A DNA stretch of 27,706 nt, taken from positions 1 to 27,706 of the forward strand of contig JAFISE010000298.1 of the NCBI GenBank assembly GCA_022560025.1, given 5' to 3'. Below the pieces are notes generated by a model. That model worked only from the letters and a program-made list of their open reading frames with translations, was not told where the DNA came from and searched no databases. The translations under genes were made by a program, and so were the position numbers. The DNA is from Stagonosporopsis chrysanthemi. Its lineage: Eukaryota; Ascomycota; Dothideomycetes; Pleosporales; Didymellaceae. Positions 9,920-19,742 of this stretch are shown here, in pieces (the stretch's first letter is position 1; each line of letters starts with the position of its first letter).

Positions 9920-9979
9920 CGGACGAAAGTGTTCGAAGAACAGCGCGTTTGTTGACACACAACTTCAAAGCACTTCATC

Positions 9980-11038
9980 ATGACAGCAGACGGCAGACCA
10001 GTCGAAGGCAGTCTCTACATTTACGCACCTAATAAAGTCGCACCCCCCATCTTCGCAGTATGGTTCCTTGGCGCAACGATTATGCACACATGGCAGTGCA
10101 TCAGCCTCAGGTCCTGGAGAGTCAGTGGACTACATCCCCTCTGCGCGTTGATGTCCACAGCTGGCTTCGCCCTTCGCGCATACGACGCTTGGAATTACGA
10201 CAATGTCAGCACATATATTGCAAGCACACTTCTCATCTACTGCGCCCCTCCGCTTCTTGAGCTGGCCAACTACCACGTCCTCGGGCGCATTCTGTACTAC
10301 GTTCCTTACTTCGCTCCACTCCATCCAGGGCGCACACTTACTACCTTTGGGTTTTTCTCCGCCGCTGTGGAAGTCATGAATGCTCTTGGTGTCTCGTATC
10401 TGATGACGCCAAAAGTTGGTGAAAGCAAGCAGAGTCTCGGTCACGCATTGATGAAAGCATCGCTCATCTGCCAGTTAGCCATCATCTCAGTATTCAACAT
10501 CATGACTGGAGTCTTTCACAGACGTTGCACAAGAGCTGGCATCACGTCGCGCAGCGTTCAAGGCCCGCTTTGGACGATGTATATCAGCATGACACTTATA
10601 TTGATCCGCACAATCTACCGCGTCGTCGAACACTTTGGTACTAGCCAAATCCCCGCCAACCCGCCGCCGGGTTGGAATTCCATGTCATTGTCGCCGATTG
10701 TAAGGTATGAGTGGTTCTTCTGGGTCTTTGAAGCGAGCTTGATGCTTGTGAATACGGTTTTGTGGAACATCAGACACCCACGGCTCTTCCTTCCAGAAGA
10801 CTACCATGTCTACCTCGCACAGGATGGGAAAACAGAGCTCAGAGGACCCGGATGGAAAGACGAAATGCCCTGGTTCATGACACTCATCGATCCCTGTGGT
10901 TTGACGGCGACGGTGACAGGAGGTGGAAGAAAAAGAGAGAAGCCGTTTTGGGAGGCGAACGGATTCGAGCACATCCCCCTTGTTGAGACTAAGAATGGAG
11001 GGTTGAAAACCTCGCGAGCTCTCGCTGATAGCGTTTAG
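9980..11038 (+). CDS. RTA1-like seven-transmembrane protein
   Basis: An intronless frame encodes 352 aa. Seven hydrophobic segments lie at about residues 21-42, 50-68, 78-108, 118-141, 158-180, 197-215 and 244-264. The block RTIYRVVEHFG at 210-220, at the end of the sixth segment, is the hallmark of the RTA1 family (Rta1, Rsb1, Rtm1 in yeast). Family members sit in the plasma membrane and are linked to resistance to 7-aminocholesterol or to sphingoid long-chain base release; whether they truly transport lipids is debated. The C-terminal 85 residues are cytosolic-looking and polar. The gene is divergent from a Zn2Cys6 regulator and has a TATA-like box 65 nt upstream. Substrate is unknown. Confidence 0.92.
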   Translation: MTADGRPVEGSLYIYAPNKVAPPIFAVWFLGATIMHTWQCISLRSWRVSGLHPLCALMSTAGFALRAYDAWNYDNVSTYIASTLLIYCAPPLLELANYHVLGRILYYVPYFAPLHPGRTLTTFGFFSAAVEVMNALGVSYLMTPKVGESKQSLGHALMKASLICQLAIISVFNIMTGVFHRRCTRAGITSRSVQGPLWTMYISMTLILIRTIYRVVEHFGTSQIPANPPPGWNSMSLSPIVRYEWFFWVFEASLMLVNTVLWNIRHPRLFLPEDYHVYLAQDGKTELRGPGWKDEMPWFMTLIDPCGLTATVTGGGRKREKPFWEANGFEHIPLVETKNGGLKTSRALADSV

Positions 11039-11184
11039 TAAAACATTAAACGTTGAGGCATTTCCGAGATTTTCATCGACGTACCTTGATACCTTCAAGG
11101 CTAGACGTAATATTCACAGACTTGTCTCAGAACATTTATCAAAATTAGACTGTTGTATGAAACAAATATCTATCTTCCTTGAAA
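11039..11184. other. Short convergent 3' spacer
   Basis: Only 146 bp separate the stop codons of the RTA1-like gene and the yellow-like gene, so their 3' UTRs probably abut or overlap. Confidence 0.6.
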
Positions 11185-12513
11185 TCATACCTCAAGAGCT
11201 TCCTGCTCAACCTTGCTCCCACCGTTGGGCAATGGCACCCTAAACACAGCGTATGGTAGCTGTCGCCTTTCAACACCACCCCAGTGCGCTGGCCGACGCC
11301 AAAGCTGGTTCTGCGTGAAATAGATGTAACCATCAAAACCAACAAACACAGCATCCGTCCAGGCGAACCTTGGGTCGCGCACAAGTGTGGAGAGAAATCC
11401 AGTCGCAGGATCAAACATCGAGATTGAGTTGTCTTCCAGGTTGCCCGCGTAGACGATATTGTTCGTGTCCGTGTCCATACCATCCTTGAACCCCGTCTCA
11501 CCGTGGTATCGAACGCCAGCTCGAGCACGAATCTCAGCACCCGGCGAACGATCGCGTAGAAGCGTCGTAGGGCAGGACCAGAGTTCGCGGCCGCCGGTCG
11601 TCGCGAAGAAGAGTGTTCCACTGTCTGCAGACAGCGCGATGCCATCAGCACCGAAATTGATGTTGTTGATGGGGTTTCCGTTGGTTTCGTTAAGATACAG
11701 AGGCTCGCCCCAGATAGTGGGAACGAAACCTGCATTGGCTTGAACTGCATCGGCCAACACAAGGCGACGCCAGGCTTCGCCAGTTCCTAGATCGACTACC
11801 ACAATGGCGTTGCGGCCTTCGGGCGAGGAGTCGGTGATGTAGGCAACACCCTGTCCGGACTCCGATAAATCTGGATTCAGATCAACTCGCACATCGTTCA
11901 AATAAGAGTCAGCTGGTGCAGCCATTGGATCAAAAACAATTGTCGTGAATGGCTCGTTGGTCTCAAGATCGATACCAATCAGTTTTGCACCTCCAGGGCT
12001 GGCGTTAAGAATCGTGCCATTGGAGGTCGCGAGACGTCCGGTATCGAGCACCCACATGCGGTCTGCACCATCAATAATGACACTTTGTACGCCGACAAGG
12101 TGATCGGCGCTTCCTGCTGCAACTGCTGGGTACGTGGAGTTATTCACAAGGCCTTGAGGTGGGTTATTGTATTCCAGGCTTGGGTAAGCCCACTCCGTGT
12201 TGTTTGGGAAGAGTTCGGCAAGAGTGTAAGCCAGGTTTTCAGGGTCAAGAGCTCGAGGGTAGTTTGAGAACATGCGACCAGATCTTGACACGGCAATGCC
12301 TTTTGGTTGTCAGTCGACGCTGGACGGACAAATGTCCCAAGACTTGCCTGTTGGCCAAAGGTCGTTATAGAGATGAACGAGTTCGGGTGTTGGGCCAAAA
12401 GTTAGAGGCTCGGAGAGCATGCCAGGGTCTTCCTGCACTGTTATGTTGCGCCGAGTAGCATTCTGCGCACTTGTGGCAGCAGCCAGCGCTGCAACGAGCA
12501 CTGTTCTCAACAT
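11185..12513 (-). CDS. Secreted yellow / major royal jelly protein-like protein, 2 exons
   Basis: The product has 426 aa: exon 1 is 12513..12348 and exon 2 is 12299..11185. MLRTVLVAALAAATSA is a signal peptide. Family features include LWPTGIAVSRSGRMFSNYPR (glycine codon split by the intron), then DRMWVLDTGR, YLNDVRVDL, AYITDSS, GADGIALSADSGTLFF and TDAVFVGFDGYIYFTQNQLW, in the order expected for the six-bladed propeller of the MRJP/yellow family, related to SMP-30 lactonase folds. Several N-x-S/T sequons are present (NNT, NNS, NGT, NAS). The biochemical role of fungal members is not established, so no reaction is assigned. The intron appears to be of the GC-AG type. A TATA-like acttatag lies about 58 nt upstream. 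Yellow/MRJP is preferred over a lactonase because of these blocks. Confidence 0.85.
12300..12347 (-). other. Probable GC-AG intron of the yellow-like gene
   Basis: The 48-nt intron runs from donor ag|gcaagt to acceptor aaaag, with ctgac as branch site. No GT donor gives the conserved PTGIAVS join, while the GC donor fits the AG|GCAAGT consensus exactly. GC-AG introns are a minor but well-known class in fungi. Confidence 0.7.
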
Positions 12514-13476
12514 GGCGGTGGGATTGAGATTCCAGACGTATCACGAGTCTCTCTACAGCAAGTCCTGCTATAAGTACTTCCCGCGGCGTTACGACTATGT
12601 CATCGCCGAGACACCTATTCACAGTCGTCGTCCTTCGTGGGTCTTGGCTACAAGCCTCGTTCAATCAACATCGTATCTCCGGCTCGTGCCGCGCGCCATA
12701 CATGGAAATCGGAGATCAGGTACGCGTTTAACTCGTCCGATCAGTGACGTAGAGCATTTGATTTGACTTGTTGCGGGGTAGAATCTCTTGGTAGACCTCT
12801 CATGTTGACGTTGCCATCGCGGACGTAAGATTGGGTGCGATGGTAACGTCGTTTTGCCATTACAAAAACATCAGTCAGGTACGCGCATGTTGAGCGAAGT
12901 CTTTAAAAACTGTGCATGAGTTGACGACGATGACGATGCGTGCCCTGCCAGGCAGCCAAGACTTCAGGCTCCATGACCAGCACAGTCTTGTCTCGAGCTC
13001 ATCCGGCAGACACGCGATTGGAGCCCCCAACGTCTAATTCCAAGACTGGAAGCATGAACAGCGCTCGATAGATGAAGTGGAGCGTCATAGTGATGTGGTC
13101 CAAGTAGGACTGCGATGGGGAAGATGTTTTGTAACGAAGTGGGGCTCAAAAGGGCGGGGGCTGGCGCCAGTGCTGTTGATCACGACGCGCCCTCTAGGAG
13201 AACGAAGCATCTCTCCTCACAGACACACCGCCCTTCCATACAATAACACTACAATCTCTTAGTATAGAGGCCATAGCACTAGTGTGGCTAGGATGGTTGC
13301 AGCCTCTGATCAAGCTATTACCGCTGCTTGGAGAGTGAAACCTGCCTGTACGAACGCAGCACCGCCTCAGACATACACTCGAGGACCAACCCGCCCTTTC
13401 CGTTCACCGATGCTGTAAGGTGGTAGTGCGCCTAGTTGATCATAAAAGTGATCACACTGCCCACTTTCGTCTAAAC
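12514..13476. promoter_or_regulatory. 963-bp divergent intergenic region
   Basis: This region separates the starts of the yellow-like gene (-) and the 1681-aa gene (+). It contains a TATA-like element at 12568-12575 for the yellow-like gene and an 11-bp direct repeat, TCAGGTACGCG, at 12716-12726 and 12875-12885; the first copy overlaps an ACGCGT (MCB-type) hexamer. From 13339 the frame of the large gene is already open but without an ATG before 13477. No other gene was recognised. Confidence 0.45.
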
Positions 13477-16400
13477 ATGCATGTGGCAAACATGCACCCA
13501 TCCATCAACACAGGACTTCTCCGGACCCTACCCTCAGACAAGTTATGTTCGGAGCTCAGGAGTCTACAACTGCTTGTACCGGAAGACGTGATTACAGATC
13601 AGCTTCTGGATGCCATTGAGCGAGGGTCAATTCCGCTGTCCGTGGTAGACGCCTGGTTCCGTGTTTGCAAGTCGCCAGTCGTTGTCCGACAAGCACTGAA
13701 ACAACAGGTGTCAGTGCGAGTCAGATACTTGGGGATTGGGCATCTTAGGACTGGCCTCAAGTCGACGCAATGGGAGCAGTTTTGGGAGGGTCTGGGCGGG
13801 ACGGTTGGTTTACTGGACCTCCTCAGCGACCTTTCGGTAGAAGAAGTGAAGGTGGCCTGCAAGGTAATCGGCCGCTGCGCAAGAATCGATAAACATTCTG
13901 GCCGGAAACAGGAGCGGGTTACGGAGCTCTTCAAGGCGCTACATCCCAACGTCTTTTCCGATGCAGTAGCGAGAACAAACGACCAAAGGCCTTTGACCAA
14001 ATTCTACCAAGCGCTCGTGCCAAGTTGCACTCAAGAGCTCGTCGATTGGGTTATGAGCGAAGAGCAAGTGGGAAAATGGCAGCATGTGAGAGAAAAGAAG
14101 TTGCTAGAGACTCATTCTGGCAATATTGGGAAAGCGGTGATCCGTACCTTTTCTGCGCCTTCGACACCCGAGCATCCATCGTCCGACACGAGGGGCAAAG
14201 AGCTTTTAAAGAGATTGTCTACACAGTACCCATCGAGCTCCACTTCGGAATCAAGGTTTTCAGCTTCAATGACGTTCGCCCTTCGACTGCTCCGCAACAT
14301 CGTTGACTCAGATTCGCAACAATTCGAGGCCGACTGGGTTATCGCCACGCTCATCCAGCCATTACTCAGGCGGGCTGTTCGTAAGCATGCTAGCTGGTTA
14401 AGGATTCAGGAGATCGTTGCACTCACTCTGGAGTTTTTGCAGAAGAACCACCATGCTTCTAAATTCCTTACCGGACGCAAAGGCGATATATTGCACTTGG
14501 TCGCCTTGTGCTGGTCACGACGGTCATCTCTCTTTCAGTCATCTTTCGAGCGCTTGCTCAAAATCGTTTTCCGCGAAGGGGCTTCTTTTAGGGAGTTCGA
14601 GAGTCTCCTCATAGAAGTTCCCAGATCTCGGCGCTACGCACTGTTGCGTCTGTCCTGCATGAAGGTCATGGGTGTAAACCTTGATGTGGAGCATGACCTT
14701 ACCAGGGCTCAAGGTACACTGTATCCCATATTATTGAGCAGACTTAACGCTCCTGACGCACTGGGTCTTTTCCAGCGCCTACGTAGTGCTAGAGGCGATG
14801 AAAATCTTGCTATCATGCCGCTTCATGCCCAGGTCTGGGACCTTCCGGTCAACTATGAAGGAAAACCAGGGCCGGACATATGTTATCTAATGCTACTCAA
14901 TCGCAATGGGCGATGTCAGGAAGCAGAGTTATATGCCTCCAAAATTATGGAAACTGGGAAAAAGAAAATCAGTACTACATCCGACAGACAGCTCCGTGCA
15001 GGGCGTGCGCTGTCTGTCTGGGCGTACGCTCAAGCTAGCGGGTCTCTTGCTCTGCTATCCGACACTGTACATTGGGCTGCGGGGTTCATTCGAGACCAGC
15101 TGACCGCCTCGACGCTCTTCACAACGTACTACGACGAGACCTATGAATTGCTGTCTGGATTCTTGATAACACAAGATCTACTGCAACGACCACAACTCGT
15201 ACATCAGCGAGTCAAGCAAGCCAACGAGGTGCTAATGGACCTTCTTGGCATTGCCTGCGCAGCGATACGTGAGCCTCATTTCAATGCAGACGACTGGCAG
15301 AAAACCCTAGATTTGTTCACGGAAGTAGTCAAGGAGCGCGTGAGGCTCTCCACAGCCTTGAAGAAGAACGTGGCAGCTTCTGAAGACCGAATTTACGACG
15401 ACTTGTGGAAGGACACTATCGATCTGCTTTTGCGCGCTGAGAGATGCCTTAATGATGAGGAAAACGATGGCCTTCGCTTCGGGACAATGAGCGGCATCAT
15501 CAACTGGCAAGTCGTTTTCTCCGCCATACGCCTGGGTGCTTGTGGAAAAGATGTGTGGCAGTTCCTCGACGAACTAGCCAAGGCAAGGAATGATTTGTGG
15601 GTAGATTTGAGAATAGGCAGGTTTCCTGATGTCCTCAGTCTGCCAGAGCCATTTCCGCGTGGGCTTCCAGTCCAAAGTCTGCTCTCTATACGGGAGCCCT
15701 ATCCAAGCCCTGGGCAGCCGACATGGAGTTCAGGCTATCACGATTCTAATGGAGACTGGAGCCCGGACATCACGAACCTTTCCGAAGTGTCCCCCTATAC
15801 CTTCTCAAGAGTCAAACAGACTCTATTTCTGGATCCAGAGACTGCTCTGAGGCCAGTCCTGCAAGACCAGTCTGTGCATCAAGCCTTCGGTATGTTTGTG
15901 GATAGCTACACGTACGCCCTCCGACTGTACATTCCTGATATCTGTGATGGCCATGAAAAGGAGATGCGGCTGAGGGACGTATGGGAACATGCTACAGGCC
16001 CTTTGAGCGCACAGAGAATGGATCAACAAGAGGCTGTCAGATACTGGAAGCGGTCCATCCCACCTTATCTGCTGCAGCTACTTGGCAAAGTCGTCCCTGA
16101 AGCTGGACGAGGAAAGTGGCCAAGGTTGCCGAAGTGGGATAATGCTTTGGAAGCTCAAGAGTGGGATCCATTTGATGGCCAACCTGCTGATGTGATGATT
16201 GTAAAGCGTGAACTTGGAGCTGCAACGTACGTCGACTTCTCTGCGCTTGGTGAGTATGGCGGTTCTGAGTGGTCTCGATGCACCTGGAACGCGCAACCTG
16301 AACTTCATCCATCCATTCCTGCTCTGGAATTCTCTCGTTGCTCCATATGGGAGCCCAACTCATACAGAGTCGGATCTGAGTCGCACGAAGCTGCTGTCTT

Positions 16401-18522
16401 GGCAGCGCTGTTGTTTTTGGACGCCAGATACGGTACAGATCAGAGGCTCTTAGCAACGCCATTCCCATCACCGAACGACATCCGATATCCCTGCCTGTAC
16501 CTGGAAGAAGAGTTCCTCTCTGACGACGAGCTGAGAATATCAGATGCCGCATCCTACGCTGCTCACTACTCTGCACCTTTGACAATGGTATCCAAAGTTG
16601 CTGCAGAACTTCACGAGAGAGACATGTCCAGATCTGTGGATAAGACAAGAAAGAAACCATCAAACATCCTGGGGAGTGCATTATTTACCCTCATCAGAGG
16701 TTTAATTCGGAGCGATAGGCCCGCTATCGCCATTGATTTTGTGTTGAAAGCAATCATCGATGACCCGGAGACTAGTTCCTGGGGTCGCTCGCTCCTCAAC
16801 CATGGGTTCCTGCAACGTCTCTCAGCTTCGGACGTGAATAAATGCATGTCGATATTGGCTGAGTCCGTCTGTGAAAAGCTCGATGCCCAGAAGCTTCAGA
16901 GGACCGCCAAGATTGAGGCTTGTCAGGTTGAGGAAGGACAGTCACCGAAGCCTACTATCAAGGTCACTACAACGAAGCTGCTTGCTCAGATTCTTCAAGG
17001 TTCGCCTTTCATTAGTGAAAATACCTCATTGAAGATCCTAACGAGCCTTTCCGAAAAAGCTTCCCACATTGATGTCCGCGTCAGCATTTTGAAAGTTTTA
17101 TTGAGTAAGCTTGATGCGAAGTCACCGGAACTATGGAACGATGTGTTTTCAGCTTTAGAAGTGTTCATACCCTTTATTGGAAGTTTGAGTGAGCGAGGGC
17201 CAATGTCTCCCGATGAGCTCGATCCGCCTAAATCAGGCGAATCTCACGAGGGTCACGTGCCGCTGCCCTCCATCCAACTCGTGTCCGGTCCATCATGGCA
17301 AGAAGAGTCACCTATGCTAGATTCCATCTTGTGTAACATCAGAAAACTCGATCATAGCCATCTTCTACAGCTGTACCTGGAACGACTCCTGATCCCGATT
17401 GTCAATCGCCTTGAGAACCAGACCGCCACATGGACCACGATGTTTCTTGAGAGATATGCACCGGTCGACGCCGAAGGGTTGAACGCCGTTCTACCGCATT
17501 CTCCGAAAGGATTCCACGTATTGGACACTATTCTATCAAATTCAGGTGTACACTCATATCATGTACCACGAGTACTTCTCGACAAGCATGTGGCATATTT
17601 GACATTTAGGGCCGGCCCTCCCGCCTCAATTGGAAAGCTGAACCAAGAGTTGAAGAGGTCTTATTGGTATAAGGACGCGAGGCAAGAGCACGAAAAGTTT
17701 TTTGAGCTTTACGGGGAAATTAATGAAAGGGGCAATCAGATGTGGCACTTCATGCTACCATTTGACAGGATCACGAAGTTTGAAATCGACGCGTCAAGGA
17801 CGACGGAATCTTTTGTTACCACACACACATATCAAGAAGCATTCATCAGCATCTTTAAGAAGCTCTTGTCGGTCGACAGTCCAGGCTACCATCGACTCAA
17901 TGCTTTCGTATCGACCGTCTCTAGGTCTGCAACCTACATGCAACCCTGGTGGAACAATTATGGAAGAAAGACAGCTGAAGAGATTATTGCGATTGTCCAG
18001 AGCAAGCGTACACTGGAATGGGAGCGCAATCAAAATCGCACGCCTGCAGTCCTGCCCGATGTCTTCCTCTGGCGGACGATGCTGCTTTCCTACCCACGAG
18101 ACAGTTGGTCTGCTTCAATGCCAGACGAGAACTGTGAGTGGGCATGTCAAGTCTTTGCGCAGCAATTGGCCGCTATCCTGGATGAGATTAGCGGATCGAT
18201 GTACCACGAGAAACTTCAGCAAATCAGGGGCTATGTCCGAGGCAAGCCAAATGCCTTGTTGACAGCAATATACCTTGGAGACATCTCGAAGCCCCGACTG
18301 TCGTGGTTGACGGCGCCCGAGCTGCTTCGGGTTGACTTAGCAGCATACATGATCTTGGACGAAAAACATTATGAAGCAACGCCGCTTGATGCTAGATTTG
18401 AGGCGCTGTTAGGCACCTGGATTGAAAGCAACAACGAGGAAGTACGGAGGACTGGGTACAAAGTACGCGAATTTTACTTCGATGCTGATGGCCATAGACT
18501 AAATAGACTGAGGCTCCGGTGA
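13477..18522 (+). CDS. Very large intronless protein of unknown function (1681 aa)
   Basis: The frame is continuous for 1681 codons, although most genes nearby carry introns. The first ATG in the open frame is at 13477 (MHVANMHPS); a second, in good context, is at 13492. The in-frame stop at 13336-13338 limits extension unless an upstream exon exists. No signal peptide, membrane segment, Walker motif, zinc site or catalytic signature was recognised. The sequence is rich in Leu, Arg, Glu and Trp and reads as mostly alpha-helical, with segments such as VEEVKVACKVIGRCARID and LDAARFEALLGTWIE-like stretches, which could suit a helical-repeat scaffold. A low-complexity gap near residues 1250-1270 (PPKSGESHEGHVPLPS) may separate two halves. 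Cysteine and codon use show no sign of decay. It may be a conserved fungal protein lacking a named domain; no function is assigned. Confidence 0.85.
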   Translation: MHVANMHPSINTGLLRTLPSDKLCSELRSLQLLVPEDVITDQLLDAIERGSIPLSVVDAWFRVCKSPVVVRQALKQQVSVRVRYLGIGHLRTGLKSTQWEQFWEGLGGTVGLLDLLSDLSVEEVKVACKVIGRCARIDKHSGRKQERVTELFKALHPNVFSDAVARTNDQRPLTKFYQALVPSCTQELVDWVMSEEQVGKWQHVREKKLLETHSGNIGKAVIRTFSAPSTPEHPSSDTRGKELLKRLSTQYPSSSTSESRFSASMTFALRLLRNIVDSDSQQFEADWVIATLIQPLLRRAVRKHASWLRIQEIVALTLEFLQKNHHASKFLTGRKGDILHLVALCWSRRSSLFQSSFERLLKIVFREGASFREFESLLIEVPRSRRYALLRLSCMKVMGVNLDVEHDLTRAQGTLYPILLSRLNAPDALGLFQRLRSARGDENLAIMPLHAQVWDLPVNYEGKPGPDICYLMLLNRNGRCQEAELYASKIMETGKKKISTTSDRQLRAGRALSVWAYAQASGSLALLSDTVHWAAGFIRDQLTASTLFTTYYDETYELLSGFLITQDLLQRPQLVHQRVKQANEVLMDLLGIACAAIREPHFNADDWQKTLDLFTEVVKERVRLSTALKKNVAASEDRIYDDLWKDTIDLLLRAERCLNDEENDGLRFGTMSGIINWQVVFSAIRLGACGKDVWQFLDELAKARNDLWVDLRIGRFPDVLSLPEPFPRGLPVQSLLSIREPYPSPGQPTWSSGYHDSNGDWSPDITNLSEVSPYTFSRVKQTLFLDPETALRPVLQDQSVHQAFGMFVDSYTYALRLYIPDICDGHEKEMRLRDVWEHATGPLSAQRMDQQEAVRYWKRSIPPYLLQLLGKVVPEAGRGKWPRLPKWDNALEAQEWDPFDGQPADVMIVKRELGAATYVDFSALGEYGGSEWSRCTWNAQPELHPSIPALEFSRCSIWEPNSYRVGSESHEAAVLAALLFLDARYGTDQRLLATPFPSPNDIRYPCLYLEEEFLSDDELRISDAASYAAHYSAPLTMVSKVAAELHERDMSRSVDKTRKKPSNILGSALFTLIRGLIRSDRPAIAIDFVLKAIIDDPETSSWGRSLLNHGFLQRLSASDVNKCMSILAESVCEKLDAQKLQRTAKIEACQVEEGQSPKPTIKVTTTKLLAQILQGSPFISENTSLKILTSLSEKASHIDVRVSILKVLLSKLDAKSPELWNDVFSALEVFIPFIGSLSERGPMSPDELDPPKSGESHEGHVPLPSIQLVSGPSWQEESPMLDSILCNIRKLDHSHLLQLYLERLLIPIVNRLENQTATWTTMFLERYAPVDAEGLNAVLPHSPKGFHVLDTILSNSGVHSYHVPRVLLDKHVAYLTFRAGPPASIGKLNQELKRSYWYKDARQEHEKFFELYGEINERGNQMWHFMLPFDRITKFEIDASRTTESFVTTHTYQEAFISIFKKLLSVDSPGYHRLNAFVSTVSRSATYMQPWWNNYGRKTAEEIIAIVQSKRTLEWERNQNRTPAVLPDVFLWRTMLLSYPRDSWSASMPDENCEWACQVFAQQLAAILDEISGSMYHEKLQQIRGYVRGKPNALLTAIYLGDISKPRLSWLTAPELLRVDLAAYMILDEKHYEATPLDARFEALLGTWIESNNEEVRRTGYKVREFYFDADGHRLNRLRLR

Positions 18523-18807
18523 GAAAGCTGTCAACGGTTCAACCTGCGTCAATGCATGCAAAACTAGTGCGAGCACAAGTAGGCAACCCATCCGTAGCTT
18601 TCAGATGTCTATTTATAAGACAGCTTGGAAAAAATTTGGCCACTATTTTCAAGAAGTTTCTGTTATCATCCTTGTGCTTCACTTTCACTCTGAATCGCGC
18701 ACAGACTGTTCGAGTCCCACTACCCATAAAAGCACCCTTGTAACAAGTCTTTTCTCTCTGCTTGACCCTACTGATCAACTCAACCTTTCCGATCGAGCTC
18801 CACAATA
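18523..18807. promoter_or_regulatory. Spacer and promoter of the repeat-containing secreted protein
   Basis: 285 bp separate the 1681-aa gene stop from the next start on the same strand. TATA-like stretches occur at about 18609-18618 (tatttataag) and 18724-18730 (cataaaa), the latter about 80 nt before the ATG. A pyrimidine-rich stretch (cttttctctctg) follows, as is common near fungal transcription starts. Confidence 0.4.
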
Positions 18808-19742
18808 ATGAAAGCTTTCGGCAAGTTCGTCCTCTGTGGCTTGGTCTCCGGGCTTGCCACACTCGCCAATGCCGCTCCACCACCTCTAGTGGATGATGTG
18901 CATTCCGACGATGTGCAGTTCGACCATGTGCAGTCATTCAACTTCTCCATGCCCCCGGGTAAGTTGCGACCTGGCGTTCTGGTTTATCCCCGCTGATTTG
19001 TCTGCAGACGACACATCCAATGGCACCGTGGCACTTGGCTACGATCCTTCCACCGAGTGGCAGAACTGGGCAACAGTCGAGGTGTGGACCGGCGGCTCCA
19101 AGCGTCGGCCTGTCAACGTGGGTAATGTCGTCGGTCATGTCCTTCACGTTGCTATCTACGACATCTTGAACCGCGTTTGCGGCTCGCCATACGGCAAGTA
19201 TTGCGAGAACACCAAGTGGCAGTCTTTCGACACGCACTACCTCGAGCGCCCGCCCGCGGGTATCAAGTCAGGCGTCACATGGTTCCGCACGACTTCAGCA
19301 GAGTGGGCAAACGACGAGATCCGCAAGATCATGATCAATATCGTCGCTAGGACTCTCGCTGCCTACACCTTACAGCCCCTTGGCACCAACTGCTACGAGG
19401 TTCCCGGTCAGGGTCGCTACTGTAACGTCCCGCAGTTTGTTCGAGTAAAAGCAACCTGCCAGGTAGCTGAGTAAAAACTAACTAAGATAGGTCCATTTGC
19501 CCAACAGCAGCCCCGACGCTCCTGGCCGACACAACAATTGGTTCCTCGAGCTCTATGGCCAGCCTGACCAGTTTTCTACTTATGGCAACCTCAAGCCTTG
19601 CGCTACACGTGCGGCTGTGGACAAGGAGCTCGATAGGTACCGCGGAGATCTTGAGGGCCTGTTTCCTGATTGGCGTGGCCGCTTCAAGCGCGATACACGA
19701 GTCATCATCGACGGCTACAAGGTGTGCTCTGACGAGCCGTGA
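18808..19742 (+). CDS. Secreted protein of unknown function with six cysteines, 3 exons
   Basis: Exons are 18808-18958, 19008-19444 and 19491-19742, with introns of 49 nt (gtaagt...ctgcag) and 46 nt (gtaaaa...actaac...gatag); the product has 279 aa. MKAFGKFVLCGLVSGLATLANA is a signal peptide. Right after it come three pentapeptide units (DDVHS, DDVQF, DHVQS). The mature protein has six cysteines (in NRVCG, KYCEN, TNCYE, RYCNV, KPCAT, KVCSD), which could form three disulfides. No known domain was recognised. A 28-nt intron using a second in-frame donor at 19463 is too short to be likely. The start ATG (aataATGAAA) has a good context. Secretion is well supported; a role in host or substrate interaction would be speculation. 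Confidence 0.78.
18892..18936 (+). repeat. Three 15-bp coding tandem repeats (pentapeptide D-[DH]-V-[HQ]-x)
   Basis: Three in-frame 15-bp units encode DDVHS, DDVQF and DHVQS directly after the signal peptide. The units differ from each other by 3-4 bases, so the repeat is old or under selection and not a fresh duplication. Confidence 0.75.

Larger units (their letters stand above)
9073..9979. promoter_or_regulatory. 907-bp divergent promoter, Zn2Cys6 factor / RTA1-like gene
   Basis: Both genes start outwards from this region. It holds a direct CGG-N7-CGG at 9129-9141 and a perfect TTCGG-N5-CCGAA inverted repeat at 9331-9345, the kinds of half-site arrangement read by zinc-cluster dimers. A TATA-like TATAAGTA lies at 9912-9919, about 65 nt before the RTA1-like start. 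No coding frame looks protein-like. Confidence 0.5.

Noticed and set aside
16037..16681. 214-codon minus-strand frame inside the large gene
   Set aside because: No protein-like features; it lies wholly within the intact 1681-codon frame.
18708..18717. GTTCGAGTCC, a tRNA B-box-like sequence upstream of the secreted protein gene
   Set aside because: No matching A box, no acceptor-stem pairing and no T-stem of five pairs around it.
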